A stretch of 46,778 nucleotides of DNA, taken from NCBI GenBank assembly GCA_012034595.1, contig JAAUPE010000046.1, positions 1 to 46,778 on the forward strand, given 5' to 3'. Positions 1 to 9,458 of this stretch are shown piece after piece (position 1 is the first letter of the stretch; each line of letters begins with the position of its first letter). This DNA comes from Calothrix sp. CSU_2_0. GTDB taxonomy: Bacteria; Cyanobacteriota; Cyanobacteriia; Cyanobacteriales; Nostocaceae. Both the position numbers and the translations under genes were made by a program. The notes beneath the pieces were generated by a model. It ran no database searches, was not told the origin of the DNA, and worked only from the letters and a program-made list of their open reading frames with translations.

Positions 1-113
1 AACAAGGAATCTTTATCTTTCTCCATGAATCAATTCAGGGGCTTGTATCCGTTGAGATAAAGATAAAAAGAAATATTCTTCTTTCTTTTACCTTTTTACT
101 TTTGACTTTTAAT

Positions 114-277
114 TTAAAAGATGGTCAAGATACTATTTAATTTTTCAGACTGAGATTCAATAGCATATAAAGCAAAATTACTCACTTCATATTTGCTAGT
201 ATTTGGCTTGAGACTACTAGCTTCATTAAGCTCATTAATATCAAAATCAAATAATGATAATTGCTCTAATTGATTAT
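114..277 (-). pseudogene. Out-of-frame C-terminal tail of the methyltransferase
   Basis: Read on the minus strand in the frame next to the methyltransferase, this stretch encodes about 55 residues, LDNQLEQLSLFDFDINELNE and onward, ending ALYAIESQSEKLNSILTIF and a TAA at 114-116. It has no start codon of its own and abuts the methyltransferase stop, so it is best read as the displaced end of that protein. A closely related tail occurs alone at 5056-5232, which supports it being real coding sequence. Confidence 0.7.
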
Positions 278-289
278 CTAATTTATTTT
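128..289. repeat. Long direct repeat, copy A (methyltransferase tail)
   Basis: These 162 bases match 5079-5234 in the same orientation with roughly 90 percent identity by eye. Copy A carries six extra bases (two residues, FD). The copies lie about 4.95 kb apart and bracket the endonuclease, the DUF697-like gene and the DUF262 gene. Confidence 0.85.
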
Positions 290-1471
290 GCTACTAGCAT
301 CACGCTTGGTTACAAAATCACCCATTGGTTGGCAACCTTGAGTAAAACGTTTCAGGGTTGTTGCAATCGCTTCCGAGCTATTATCAATTCCTATCCATTT
401 ACGTTCTAATTGTGAAGCGACAGCCAAAGTAGTTCCCGATCCGGAAAAACAATCCAAAACTAAATCCCCTATATTGGAAGATGCTTGAATAATCTGTGAG
501 AGCAAAGCAGGATTTTTTTCTGTCGGATATCCTGTAACTTCTATATTTTGATTGTGAGCATCCCTAAAGTCTAACCAGATGTCTTGTACTGGAATACCAC
601 TACTTTCATCTAAATACACTTTGCGTCTTGGATTACCATTTTCAGACCAATATATTTCTCCTCTTGCATCCATTTCATCAAGCGTTTTTGGTATATATTG
701 CCAATGTTTTCCAGTTGGGGGATTCATTCCTCGCCAAGATTTTCCTGTTTCACCATTTCTAACTCCAGGTGCATGAATGGGAACCTTCTTATATCGGCGA
801 CCAGTTTCTGGTTCAATGTATGAATATTCTTTTGCTATCTTATCATTTGTCCACTTATCAAATGGTCTATTCCATATATAGTTATCGGATTTTGTATAAA
901 ATAAGATGTAGTTCAGAAATATTACCAAAAGTTTTTTAGTATAATTTTTAGGATTACACTTTTTACGAGTAATCCAATTTCTAAAATTACGTTGACCAAA
1001 TATCTCATCCATAATAACTTTTACATAGAAAGCCATATTATCATCTAGATGAACATATATTGAGCCATCATCTGCTAACAACTCTCTAATAATAACTAAC
1101 CTTCTACGAATAAATTCAATATAATGAGAGCCTGTGAGCAAATCAGTATAAGCATCTCTTTGAGAACGGGATTGAAATACACTTTTAGTTGCGAAGGGAG
1201 GGTCTATATAAACTAGTTTTATTTTACCTCTAATATCAGAGTTGTTTAAAAGTGAAGCTAATATAGGCAAGTTATCCCCATAAAACAAACGATTAATGTC
1301 TTCTCCTAACTGACCTAACCTAATACAAGAAGCTGTTTCCCATTTCAATATTTCCGACTCTACCAGCTTCCCTTCATATGCCATAGAAATATCTATTCCT
1401 AAGTTTGAAAAATGCTCATTTTCTCCATTATTTTCAAGATTCCATTTATTTTTAGAAATACCAGTAGCCAT
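278..1471 (-). CDS. Site-specific DNA methyltransferase (beta-class N6-adenine/N4-cytosine), tail cut off by a frameshift
   Basis: The enzyme transfers a methyl group from S-adenosylmethionine to an exocyclic amino group in DNA and would protect host DNA from the endonuclease encoded just upstream. The catalytic DPPF motif lies at residues 90-93 and the AdoMet-binding FxGxG motif (DCFSGSGTT) at 340-348. Catalytic motif before AdoMet motif is the beta-class order; the stretch between them is the likely target-recognition region. The endonuclease gene ends 14 bases before this start, so the two form an operon. The frame closes at 278 in SSKIN, but the next frame continues with a good protein tail down to a stop at 114-116. 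Adding one A to the AAAA run near 286-290 joins them into about 452 residues. I therefore read the stop as a one-base error or mutation. The recognition site cannot be deduced. Confidence 0.88.
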   Translation of the reverse strand: MATGISKNKWNLENNGENEHFSNLGIDISMAYEGKLVESEILKWETASCIRLGQLGEDINRLFYGDNLPILASLLNNSDIRGKIKLVYIDPPFATKSVFQSRSQRDAYTDLLTGSHYIEFIRRRLVIIRELLADDGSIYVHLDDNMAFYVKVIMDEIFGQRNFRNWITRKKCNPKNYTKKLLVIFLNYILFYTKSDNYIWNRPFDKWTNDKIAKEYSYIEPETGRRYKKVPIHAPGVRNGETGKSWRGMNPPTGKHWQYIPKTLDEMDARGEIYWSENGNPRRKVYLDESSGIPVQDIWLDFRDAHNQNIEVTGYPTEKNPALLSQIIQASSNIGDLVLDCFSGSGTTLAVASQLERKWIGIDNSSEAIATTLKRFTQGCQPMGDFVTKRDASSKIN

Positions 1472-1485
1472 GTTTTATATTACCT

Positions 1486-2361
1486 TTAAGACAGCAGCCA
1501 ATCGAGAGTAAGACGCTCAGGTATCATACGTAAGGTGAGGACTATTATTTTACCATCTCCACTAGCTTCTAAATTGGCATAATCATTCCACATAGAACCC
1601 AGCAAAAGCCCTGATCCATCATTAAGGAATATAACTTTAATATTATGATTATGGCTTTTAGAATATCGCAAAATTTCATCAGCACAATTACGGTATCCTC
1701 CGGTACGATCATCTTCCTGTGAACCACCTCTGTCTGAATCATAACGAGCCAGCCCAATAGCTAATACGTTACTGCTATTATCATAAATAACAAAATCAAC
1801 TGGTCTTTTAGTATTAGGGTAATCCAGAAATACAGTTCCCATCCGAACATCTTGACCTGCTCTTTCAGGTCCTCTTAAAACTAAATTGGGGAAATGTAAG
1901 CGAAACATATCAAAGAAACGTTCAGTTAAATCGTAACCTTTTTTGCCACGGTCTTTGTATTCCCAAAGAATTGCACACAAAGCTTCATCTGGCATGGGAC
2001 GACTTTCAAATGCTGCTTGTACTGCTGGAATCGTTCTAAAGCCAGAGCCAAATTGTTCACAAATTTCTCTAACTTTATTTTTTCTTTTAAGCATTTCTAC
2101 AGGAGTTTCTGGACTCACATATTTGCGAAAAACCCTTGCAAGTTGTATCCGCATCCATTGGTTGGGAGTTTCAGATATTTTTGTAAGTAAGCGTAAAGAC
2201 GATTCAGAAGATTTTAATAGTTGACCAAATAAAACTAAAACTGGTTCGTAAAGTTCACAAGCATTATTAAGAATATCTGGATAATATTCTCCACTAGCTA
2301 ATGTGATCCAGTTATGTGCATCTTTTTTATAATCTGCAAATGATTTAATTTTATCTGGCAT
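1486..2361 (-). CDS. Putative type II restriction endonuclease, partner of the methyltransferase
   Basis: A 291-residue soluble protein in the same operon as, and 14 bases upstream of, the methyltransferase; that arrangement is the main reason for calling it a restriction enzyme. The C-terminal half has features of a nuclease core: PVDFVIYD around residue 187, then a hydrophobic strand and the very polar GLARYDSDRGGSQEDDR. If this is a PD-(D/E)XK fold, the usual E-x-K is not in its standard form (the matching positions read GLAR), so the catalytic residues may be displaced or the fold may differ. The N-terminal half is helical with no recognised domain. I cannot name the family or the cut site. 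Confidence 0.6.
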   Translation of the reverse strand: MPDKIKSFADYKKDAHNWITLASGEYYPDILNNACELYEPVLVLFGQLLKSSESSLRLLTKISETPNQWMRIQLARVFRKYVSPETPVEMLKRKNKVREICEQFGSGFRTIPAVQAAFESRPMPDEALCAILWEYKDRGKKGYDLTERFFDMFRLHFPNLVLRGPERAGQDVRMGTVFLDYPNTKRPVDFVIYDNSSNVLAIGLARYDSDRGGSQEDDRTGGYRNCADEILRYSKSHNHNIKVIFLNDGSGLLLGSMWNDYANLEASGDGKIIVLTLRMIPERLTLDWLLS

Positions 2362-2407
2362 TAATTTAAGATTTTTACTTGCAAGATGGACATCCTCCTA
2401 AACAGGG

Positions 2408-2869
2408 ATGTTCTCATTAAAACATGCGATCGCAACTTATGCGATTGGTAGCGCAACAGCTTCCGCAGCACCAACTCCCGGAGGAGAAATCCCCAAACAG
2501 ATACTTTTGACAGCATCAGATGTTTTGATGTATACCCGAATTTGGCGAATTTATTTTGAAGAAGATTTGTCGAGCAAAAGCGTTGTCGAAATGCTTACAG
2601 AATTAGGTTTAGTGAGTGCAGTAGATGCGGGAAGTGCTTATGTGATTAGTAAAGCCACCACAGCTATTTTAAAGGAAATTGCTAACTGGACAGGTCCCAT
2701 CGGTTGGGGAATTACAGTTGCGATCGCGGGTTCGTTATCAGGTTTATTTGGTGCAGCTTGGGCATTATATTGCGATAATTTATACAATCAAAAACATCCT
2801 CAACCGATTGAAAGTTTTTTATTACCCTTAAACCTAAAAAATAATAATAATTATGAAAGAAGTATTTAA
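2408..2869 (+). CDS. Small DUF697-like hydrophobic protein
   Basis: The 153-residue protein has the pattern of a stand-alone DUF697 (YcjF-type) domain. It shows small residues around SAAPTPGGEIPKQ at 18-32, then a RIWRIYFEEDLS segment and a long hydrophobic glycine-rich part (TGPIGWGITVAIAGSLSG). The GTPase at 45149-46621 carries a DUF697 region of similar design at its C-terminus, so this gene may be a GTPase-less relative or a fragment of such a protein. It diverges from the restriction operon. An ACATCC/GGATGT inverted repeat lies immediately at the start codon, and I see no good ribosome-binding site. Function unknown. Confidence 0.5.
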   Translation: MFSLKHAIATYAIGSATASAAPTPGGEIPKQILLTASDVLMYTRIWRIYFEEDLSSKSVVEMLTELGLVSAVDAGSAYVISKATTAILKEIANWTGPIGWGITVAIAGSLSGLFGAAWALYCDNLYNQKHPQPIESFLLPLNLKNNNNYERSI

Positions 2870-2975
2870 TGCTGCGGGTGATTCAATTGCTGTTTTTAGC
2901 GTTCCCGTGTCAGCAGTTGCAAAGTTAACTAGTGATGCAGTGTTAACTGTACGTTCTTTGGCTGAATTGAAGTAA
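2853..2975 (+). CDS. Possible 40-residue ORF overlapping the DUF697-like gene
   Basis: An ATG at 2853 opens 40 codons (MKEVFNAAGDSIAVFSVPVS and onward, ending SLAELK) to a TAA at 2973-2975. It overlaps the end of the preceding gene by 17 bases, an arrangement typical of translational coupling. The composition is protein-like, but I recognise no family, and the ORF is short enough to be chance. Confidence 0.3.
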   Translation: MKEVFNAAGDSIAVFSVPVSAVAKLTSDAVLTVRSLAELK

Positions 2976-3165
2976 GGTTTTTTAATTGTAATTGTAACTT
3001 TAGGGTGAATATTGGGAGTGCGATCGCATTTTCCAAATATAGCTTTTGATGCAGGATGTACTCGCATTTAACATTTTTATTGTCATAAATATATTTACGT
3101 ATTAAAACTTACTTGCAGTTATTGTATAATTTTTTATTAAACACATAATTTTAGATAGTCTAACT

Positions 3166-4964
3166 ATGAGTATTGCACCACGCGGGATGAGTGTTACAGA
3201 GGCTTATCGACTATTTCGATCTGGTAATTTATTAGTAAATAGAAAGTATCAAAGGAAACTTGTTTGGACAGAGGTCGAAAAAGAGAAACTGATCGGTAGT
3301 ATTTTAAAAAAATACCCAATACCCTTAATTTTATTAGCCGAACGCCCTCAAATACACGGTAGCGGTAAATTTGAAATTATAGATGGGGATGCAGCGCCTG
3401 AATGACTTAATTTTTATGTTTTAATCTTTGAAATTTCCGTTTCTTTGGGAAGAATAATAATTTTTTTGATATTGATGAATTTTCATACGCTAAACAAATA
3501 GCTGATAGTGGTTTGTTTCAAGCAATCGCAGAAGATTCTTCAAAACTTTCTCGTCAGGAATGTGCAGATATTTTGGATTACCAAATAGCCGTGACTGTAT
3601 ATACTGCAATGGAAGAAGAAGATATTACAGAAATATTTGGTCGAGTAAATTCAAGCGGAAAACATTTGAGTCGTCAAGAAAGAAGACAAGCTGGAGTAAC
3701 AACAGCATTTTCTGAATTAGTCCGTACAATTGCGATGCAGTTACGTGGAGATGATACAGAAAAGGTCTTGCGTCTTTCCGATATGCCTGAAATAAGCATC
3801 GATTCACAAAAAGCTAGACAAGGTTATAAAATCCAAGCAGAAGACACAATATGGTGTAAACAAGGTGCTTTGACAGTGAGAGAATTACGTGAAAGTGAAG
3901 ATGAACAAATGGTTGCCGATATAGCAGCTTCTATTTTAATGAATGAGCCTTTACCTGTAAGTACAGAACGCTTAGACAGTTTATATGAGCAAAAAAGTAA
4001 ACATAGTCAAGAGTTGGAAAGCGCTTTAGCAACTTATGGTTTTAATAAATTGGTTGATGACATAATCAAAACATTTGCTGTGATGCGAGAAACTATCGAG
4101 GCTTTTAGTTTAGAACAAAAATGCTTATTAAGAATTGTTAATCCAAAGAGTAATAATCCCATAAGGACAGGCTTTTATACTGTCTTTATGGCATTTTTTG
4201 ACTTGATTGTGGGTCAGGGACTTTCTCCTACTGACCCAACAGGTATTATGAATGCTCTTAAAGGTCTTCAGAGGAAACTTGATTTAAGCGGTCATTACAC
4301 GACAACAGAAGATCGAAAAAATAATATAAAACAGACGAAAGGACTTATTCAAGATTCTTTTGCGAAAAAAGAGCCGCCTGTACTTGGTCATGGTGTCGAG
4401 TTAGCATTAAATTTAGAAAATTCTTTACGTCGTTCCCGAATAGAAACTTCCAGATATGAATGTAAACAAGGTTTGCTAGACTTATCTTTACCCAGAAAAC
4501 TAAATAATGATTTAATAAACAGAATTATTGAAACAATTTGTGGAATTTCTAATTTAGGATCAGATGCGGATGGGTATATTCATGTTGGTGTAACGGATTC
4601 AAAAAGAGACGCTGATAGAATTGAAGAATTAGATAAAATAAAACCTATCGAGATTAATGGAAGTGGAAGGTATGTCGTAGGAATTGAAAGAGAGGCAAAG
4701 GCACAAAATAAAACTGTTGAACAATATGTTCGTGTCGTAACTAATGCAATTCAAAATTCTGCACTAGTGGAGCCTCTGAAGACGCAGGTATTAACAAAAT
4801 TTGATACTATCCTTTACAAAGGATACTCAGTTATAAGAATTACTATTCCTGCACAAAAAGATGTATCCTTTCTTGGAGAGAAAGTATTTACAAGAAAAGA
4901 TTCTTCAACAGTTGAAGTTGTTGGACGCGAATTATTAGCAATCTCCAAACTTTTTCAAAAATAA
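3166..4964 (+). pseudogene. DUF262 (ParB-like nuclease) + AlbA_2/Schlafen-like protein, broken by frameshifts
   Basis: Two open stretches, 3166-3405 and 3513-4964, are parts of one protein. The first gives the DUF262 N-terminus (RKYQRKLVWTEVEKEKLIGS, then IPLILLAERP) and would run into the family's D-G-x-Q-R motif; an extra G in the GGGG at 3385-3388 turns DGMQRLND into DGDAAPE and a stop. The gap 3406-3512 encodes recognisable family sequence (NNNFFDIDEFSYAKQIADSG) but needs at least one further indel and contains an in-frame stop. The C-terminal part, from about DLSLPRKLNNDLINRIIETI to VFTRKDSSTVEVVGRELLAI, resembles the AlbA_2 domain. DUF262 proteins include modification-dependent restriction enzymes such as GmrSD, so a defence role is likely. 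The gene may be dead, or part of the damage may be sequencing error. Confidence 0.75.
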
Positions 4965-4974
4965 GTAGCACAAC

Positions 4975-4996
4975 GGTGGGTAACAAGCTACCCACC
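4975..4996 (+). terminator. Hairpin after the DUF262 gene
   Basis: GGTGGGTA and TACCCACC form a perfect 8-bp stem with a 6-base loop, starting 10 bases after the stop at 4964. No U run follows, so it is either a weak terminator or a 3' stabilising hairpin. Confidence 0.45.
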
Positions 4997-5055
4997 CAAA
5001 ATATATGGGAGCATCCACTTTTGGAAGAAACACAATTATTGAGTGCCAGAAACCT

Positions 5056-5232
5056 TTAAAATTCTAAATATTGAGTCGAGATACTATTTAATTCTTCAGC
5101 ACGAGATTCAATAGCATATAACGCAAAATTACTCACTTTATATTTGTTAGTATTTGACTTGAAACTACTAGCTTCATTAAGCTCATTGATATCAAATAAT
5201 GATAATTGCTCTAATTGATTATCTAATCTATT
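5056..5232 (-). pseudogene. Orphan copy of a methyltransferase C-terminal tail
   Basis: Minus-strand reading gives LDNQLEQLSLFDINELNEAS, continuing to YAIESRAEELNSISTQYLEF and a TAA at 5056-5058. This is clearly homologous to the displaced tail of the methyltransferase at 114-277. A stop lies just upstream in frame, so nothing of the rest of the enzyme is left. It is the scar of a second methyltransferase gene or of a segmental duplication. Confidence 0.7.
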
Positions 5233-5234
5233 TT
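5079..5234. repeat. Long direct repeat, copy B
   Basis: Partner of 128-289 in the same orientation. Recombination between the two copies would delete about 4.95 kb, including the methyltransferase body, the endonuclease and the DUF262 gene. Confidence 0.85.
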
Positions 5235-5297
5235 AAATCATTTACTTAGATTTGTATCCTTTATTAGACTTTGCTAATTGACAAGTCTATTTTATAA

Positions 5298-5642
5298 CTA
5301 AGCTGTTGCAAACTCTGTAAACTGACGTTTTTCAGGAGAATGAAAAGCTAATACAATATCATTTTGCGGTACACCCTCTCTTAATAAATCGGTAGCAATA
5401 CCTTCCTCAGTCCAGTCTTCTTCAATCCAAATTTTGCCGTTTTTAATCCTTACATAAACAGTAATTCCTCTAATTTTTTTGTTGTCATGCCAACCAGTTT
5501 GTAACCACAGATATTGGTCTCTTTTTTCGTCAAACCCTAACACACTATCAACCCCCTCTGGATTGGGAGTTTGTGACGCTAATGCTTCATATTCAGAGAG
5601 AATTTTTTGGATTAAATGACGGTAATTTTCTAATTTATCCAT
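5298..5642 (-). CDS. xisI: XisI family protein
   Basis: The 114 residues fit the XisI family in length and sequence: DKLENYRHLIQKILSEYEAL at the start, then DQYLWLQTGWHDNKKIRG, KIWIEEDWTEEGIATDLL and the C-terminal VLAFHSPEKRQFTEFA. In Anabaena, XisI with XisH was found to control excision of the fdxN element by the recombinase XisF. However, xisH-xisI pairs are spread in many copies over cyanobacteria without that element, and their general role is unclear. Here the start overlaps the end of xisH by 13 bases, so the two are translationally coupled. No xisF-like recombinase gene is in the window. Confidence 0.9.
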   Translation of the reverse strand: MDKLENYRHLIQKILSEYEALASQTPNPEGVDSVLGFDEKRDQYLWLQTGWHDNKKIRGITVYVRIKNGKIWIEEDWTEEGIATDLLREGVPQNDIVLAFHSPEKRQFTEFATA

Positions 5643-6046
5643 TGAACAATTTCCTCCTGATTCAGATTAACTATAATTAATATTAAGCAAGTTTCTGCTA
5701 AGACTTTTTGAATAGCTTTTTGAAGAAAAAACGATTGATAAATATCTTGACCAATAGCCAAATAAATTTTAGCTTTGGGAATAAGCTCTTTTAAAAAAAT
5801 CCGGTAGACAATATATTGACCTAATGCACACTCAAAATCACGCATTGGTGAACGACTAACAAAACTTTTAATTTCAATCAGGATTTCTTCCGTATCTCTT
5901 TGAGCTTTGATTGTACGAGCCGCAAGCAAATCAGCAAATAACTGCACTTCTTCATACTTGATAGTATAAGGATCGGCTGTAATTATCCATCCATCTTTAA
6001 TTAAAGCGTTTTTAACTGCGTCGTGATAAATATCTTTTGCTGGCAT
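5630..6046 (-). CDS. xisH: XisH family protein (PD-(D/E)XK-like fold)
   Basis: From the start chosen here (MPAKDIYHDAVKNALIKDGW) the protein is 138 residues, the family length. The frame is open 13 codons further upstream, but XisH proteins start at MPAKD. The central EEILIEIKSF supplies the E-x-K of an endonuclease-like core and SPMRDFECALGQYIVYR the helix after it, as known for this fold. XisH is required with XisI for fdxN-element excision in Anabaena. The gene lies 55 bases downstream of acnB, with a perfect hairpin in between, and is probably a separate unit. Confidence 0.9.
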   Translation of the reverse strand: MPAKDIYHDAVKNALIKDGWIITADPYTIKYEEVQLFADLLAARTIKAQRDTEEILIEIKSFVSRSPMRDFECALGQYIVYRIFLKELIPKAKIYLAIGQDIYQSFFLQKAIQKVLAETCLILIIVNLNQEEIVQWIN

Positions 6047-6066
6047 TATTCTATTTGTAATAACAG

Positions 6067-6087
6067 TAAGGTGGATGGCATCCACCT
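6067..6087 (-). terminator. Perfect hairpin between acnB and xisH
   Basis: AAGGTGGATG and CATCCACCTT form a 10-bp perfect stem around a single G. It lies 15 bases after the acnB stop and 20 bases before the xisH start. There is no strong T run on the minus strand, so termination or mRNA-end protection of acnB is only probable. Confidence 0.5.
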
Positions 6088-6101
6088 TAATATAAATTAT
6101 A

Positions 6102-8759
6102 CTATTTTAAGCTAACTTCCAAAATCTTCGCTTCTTCCTCCTTACTAATCACCCTTCCTTCATCCTCAAATCCTGATATTTGATTAAAGTTCAAATACCG
6201 ATACAAATTCTCTGCAAAAGGATGAATTTTCTTAGCCACAATATCCATATATTCCTCCACTGAGGGTATTCTTCCGAGTAACGCACATACTGCTGCTAAC
6301 TCTGCCGAACCAAGGTAAACTTGAGCATCTTTTCCCATCCGATTATTGAAGTTTCTCGTAGAGGTTGAAAACACCGTTGTTCCGTCTTCAACACGTGCTT
6401 GATTCCCCATACATAGACTACAACCAGGTATTTCTGTACGGGCATTTGCAGCAACAAAAATGTCGTAAATCCCCTCTTTTTTCAACTGGGTTTCATCCAT
6501 CCTCGTAGGTGGTGCTATCCACAATCGCGCATTGACTTTTCCCGCACCTTCTAATACCTTCGCTGTGGCTCGATAATGCCCAATATTGGTCATACAAGAA
6601 CCAACAAATACTTCCTGTACGGGGTCATTTTCGACTTCCGATAGTAACTTGATATTATCGGGGTCATTCGGTGCAGCCACAATTGGTTCTTTGATTTCGT
6701 TCAAATCAATCTCAATTATTTCCGCATATTCCGCATCAGCATCTGCTGCCATTAATACCGGATTTTCTAACCATGCTTCCATTTTGGCGACGCGACGCAT
6801 GATGGTGCGGGCATCTGCGTACCCGCGTATCACCATGTTTTTTAATAACGTCACATTTGAACGAATATATTCGGCAACTGTCTCGGTACTGAGCTTAATT
6901 GTACAGCCAGCGCACGATCGCTCGGCGGATGCGTCGGTAAGTTCAAATGCTTGTTCGACTTTTAAATCTGGCAAACCTTCGATTTCCAGGATTTTGCCAG
7001 CAAAGATGTTTTTCTTGTTCTTTTTCTCGACTGTTAATAAACCTTTTTGAATGGCGACGTAGGGAATGGCGTTAACTATATCCCGCAATGTCACACCGGG
7101 TTGCAATTCCCCTGTGAAGCGCACCAACACCGATTCCGGCATATCCAACGGCATTACCCCCAATGCGGCGGCAAATGCCACCAAACCCGAACCTGCGGGG
7201 AAGGAAATGCCCAGGGGAAAGCGGGTATGGGAGTCTCCACCAGTGCCTACGGTGTCGGGTAGTAACATCCGATTTAACCACGAGTGGATGATACCATCAC
7301 CGGGATGTAAGGCGACACCACCCCGTTGAGCGATAAAGTCGGGAAGTTCGGCATGGGTTTTGATGTCTACTGGTTTGGGATAAGCTGCGGTGTGGCAAAA
7401 GCTCTGCATTACCAAGTCTGCGGAGAAACCCAAACAAGCGAGTTCTTTGAGTTCATCGCGGGTCATTGGTCCAGTGGTATCTTGGGAACCGACTGTAGTC
7501 ATGATGGGTTCGCAGGATGTACCGGGACGTACTCCGGGTAAACCGCAGGCTTTGCCGACCATTTTCTGGGCTAATGTGTAGCCTTTTCCCGTGTCGGTTG
7601 GTGCTTGGGGACGGTTAAAGATGGTACTCGGTTCTAAACCCAGTGCTGCACGGGTTTTGTCGGTGAGGGTACGTCCAATTAGTAGGGGAATACGTCCCCC
7701 AGCACGGATTTCATCGAGGATGGTGTCGGGTTTGAGTTGGAAGGTGGAAATAACTTCGCCGTTTTCGTTGAGAATTTCCCCTTTGTAGGGATAAATGGTA
7801 ATCACCATCCCTGTTTCCATTTTGGTGACATCACACTCGATGGGTAATGCACCTGCATCTTCGGCAGTATTGAAGAAAATTGGCGCGATCGCACCACCTA
7901 AAATGTATCCACCTGACCGTTTATTCGGTACAAATGGAATATCGTTGCCCATGTGCCATAACACTGAGTTGATGGCAGATTTGCGGGAGGAACCAGTACC
8001 CACTACGTCACCAACGTAGGCAACGGGAAATCCTTTTTTCTTTAATTCCGCAATGGTTTCTAAGCTTCCTGGTTGCCGACTTTCCAACATTGCTAAAGCG
8101 TGCATGGGAATATCGGGACGGGTTGTAGCATGTTGAGCTGGGGATAAGTCGTCGGTGTTGGTTTCACCAGGCACTTTAAAGACGGTTACATTAATGAATT
8201 CTGGTAGTTGGGGACGGGAAGTAAACCATTCCGCATTTGCCCAGGAGTCAACTACCCGTTTGGCGAAGGGGTTGGTTTGGGATAGTTCTAGGACATCGTG
8301 ATATGCATCATATACGAGTAAGATTTTACTCAGTGCGGCTGCTGCGTATGCTGCGATCGGTTCTTTGCCTTGTCCCCCCATAACTAATGGTGTTTCTGAG
8401 GAATCAGATACCGATAGGGTGGGAACTTGGAGTAAATCAATCAATGATTGGACGTTGTAACCACCCATCATTGTCCCCAAGAGTTCTACAGCTGCAATTG
8501 GGGAAATTACAGGACAAGTAATTTCTTCTTTGGCAATCCCTGTAAGGAAACCAGCTTTAACGTAGGCAGCTGGATCGACACCGGGAGGAATGCAATCGCG
8601 AAGCGTGGGCAAAGCCCAATCGCGTAATAATGCTTCTTTCTTCGCAGATTGATTTTTCAGTAATTCGCACAATTCTGATGTCTGTTCTGCATCCAGAGGT
8701 AATGGGGGGATTCCTAATGCGGCTCTTTCTTCAACGTGTTTGCGGTATGATTCCAACAT
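6102..8759 (-). CDS. acnB: Aconitate hydratase B / 2-methylisocitrate dehydratase
   Basis: AcnB isomerises citrate to isocitrate through cis-aconitate, using a [4Fe-4S] cluster. The protein is 885 residues from the ATG at 8759, which has GGAG seven bases upstream; a TTG four codons earlier is less likely. The family length is about 865. Cluster ligands are visible: Cys in [18 protein letters not shown] near 720 and the CxxC of GCSLCMGNQ at 780 and 783, matching Cys710, 769 and 772 of the E. coli enzyme. [20 protein letters not shown] is the substrate-site signature. The N-terminal helical domain and swivel domain are complete. With icd at 10.6-12 kb it makes 2-oxoglutarate, the carbon skeleton for ammonium assimilation. 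It diverges from the ferredoxin gene. Confidence 0.97.
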   Translation of the reverse strand: MLESYRKHVEERAALGIPPLPLDAEQTSELCELLKNQSAKKEALLRDWALPTLRDCIPPGVDPAAYVKAGFLTGIAKEEITCPVISPIAAVELLGTMMGGYNVQSLIDLLQVPTLSVSDSSETPLVMGGQGKEPIAAYAAAALSKILLVYDAYHDVLELSQTNPFAKRVVDSWANAEWFTSRPQLPEFINVTVFKVPGETNTDDLSPAQHATTRPDIPMHALAMLESRQPGSLETIAELKKKGFPVAYVGDVVGTGSSRKSAINSVLWHMGNDIPFVPNKRSGGYILGGAIAPIFFNTAEDAGALPIECDVTKMETGMVITIYPYKGEILNENGEVISTFQLKPDTILDEIRAGGRIPLLIGRTLTDKTRAALGLEPSTIFNRPQAPTDTGKGYTLAQKMVGKACGLPGVRPGTSCEPIMTTVGSQDTTGPMTRDELKELACLGFSADLVMQSFCHTAAYPKPVDIKTHAELPDFIAQRGGVALHPGDGIIHSWLNRMLLPDTVGTGGDSHTRFPLGISFPAGSGLVAFAAALGVMPLDMPESVLVRFTGELQPGVTLRDIVNAIPYVAIQKGLLTVEKKNKKNIFAGKILEIEGLPDLKVEQAFELTDASAERSCAGCTIKLSTETVAEYIRSNVTLLKNMVIRGYADARTIMRRVAKMEAWLENPVLMAADADAEYAEIIEIDLNEIKEPIVAAPNDPDNIKLLSEVENDPVQEVFVGSCMTNIGHYRATAKVLEGAGKVNARLWIAPPTRMDETQLKKEGIYDIFVAANARTEIPGCSLCMGNQARVEDGTTVFSTSTRNFNNRMGKDAQVYLGSAELAAVCALLGRIPSVEEYMDIVAKKIHPFAENLYRYLNFNQISGFEDEGRVISKEEEAKILEVSLK

Positions 8760-9043
8760 TCTGCACTCCAAATTTCAATCTAAAATTCTTTAGTGTCTAA
8801 AATCACTTACTAAGAAAGATAAATCCAGTTTCATAAGTGTTGTGTAGATACGATTGACGGGCACTTTCGTTTTTCTTTAAGTGTTTGTCAGCTAAAGACT
8901 TATAATTATCACTGTATAGCCAATCATTACTAGGATAAAGTAGGCTTACCGTAACTCCTAATTCCAGTTTAATATTTTGGCTGAATATCCGTTTTTGGAT
9001 TAAGATATTCCTTCTGTCTGTCGCAACGTACTATTTTCTTGAT

Positions 9044-9361
9044 ATGACTCAAATTTATACCGTCGAAATTAATCATCAAGGTCAAAATCTAACAATCCAA
9101 GTTCCTGAAAATGAAACTATTTTATCAGTTGCAGAAAAAGCTGGTTTTGAGTTACCTGCTTCCTGTCATGCTGGTGTTTGTACTACTTGTGCGGCAAAAA
9201 TTACCAACGGTGGTACTGTAGACCAAAGCGAGGGTATGGGTGTTAGTGTTGATTTACAGCAAGAAGGTTATGCTCTACTTTGTGTTTCTTATCCGCGATC
9301 GCATTTGCAGGTGATTACCGATCAAGAGGATATGGTTTATCAGAAGCAGTTTGGTAAGTAG
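9044..9361 (+). CDS. Plant-type [2Fe-2S] ferredoxin
   Basis: A 105-residue ferredoxin. The cluster cysteines are in SCHAGVCTTCAAK (C-x4-C-x2-C, residues about 41-49) with the fourth in ALLCVSYP near residue 80. The N-terminal beta strand IYTVEINHQGQNLTIQVPEN is typical. The C-terminus is slightly longer than that of the main photosynthetic ferredoxin PetF and lacks its usual ending, so this is probably an auxiliary ferredoxin. Its redox partner cannot be told from sequence. The 284-base gap to acnB holds both promoters. The small gene at 9459 follows on the same strand. Confidence 0.93.
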   Translation: MTQIYTVEINHQGQNLTIQVPENETILSVAEKAGFELPASCHAGVCTTCAAKITNGGTVDQSEGMGVSVDLQQEGYALLCVSYPRSHLQVITDQEDMVYQKQFGK

Positions 9362-9374
9362 TTAATTTTTTTTA

Positions 9375-9416
9375 ACGCAGAGGTTCGCAAAGGTTTACGC
9401 GGAGTTACGCGGAGAA
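9375..9416. repeat. Dispersed CGCAGAGG / ACGCGGAG repeat
   Basis: Short degenerate direct repeats (ACGCAGAGG, CGCAAAGG, TACGCGGAG twice) fill the spacer between the ferredoxin gene and the next gene. Repeats with this core are common between genes of filamentous cyanobacteria. Confidence 0.6.
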
Positions 9417-9458
9417 ATTGTATTTTTCAATGTTCATAAGTTAATTAGGAGATATATT

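Noticed and set aside
6586-8019. Several open frames opposite acnB
   Set aside because: They mirror the codon usage of a highly conserved essential gene and show no protein features.
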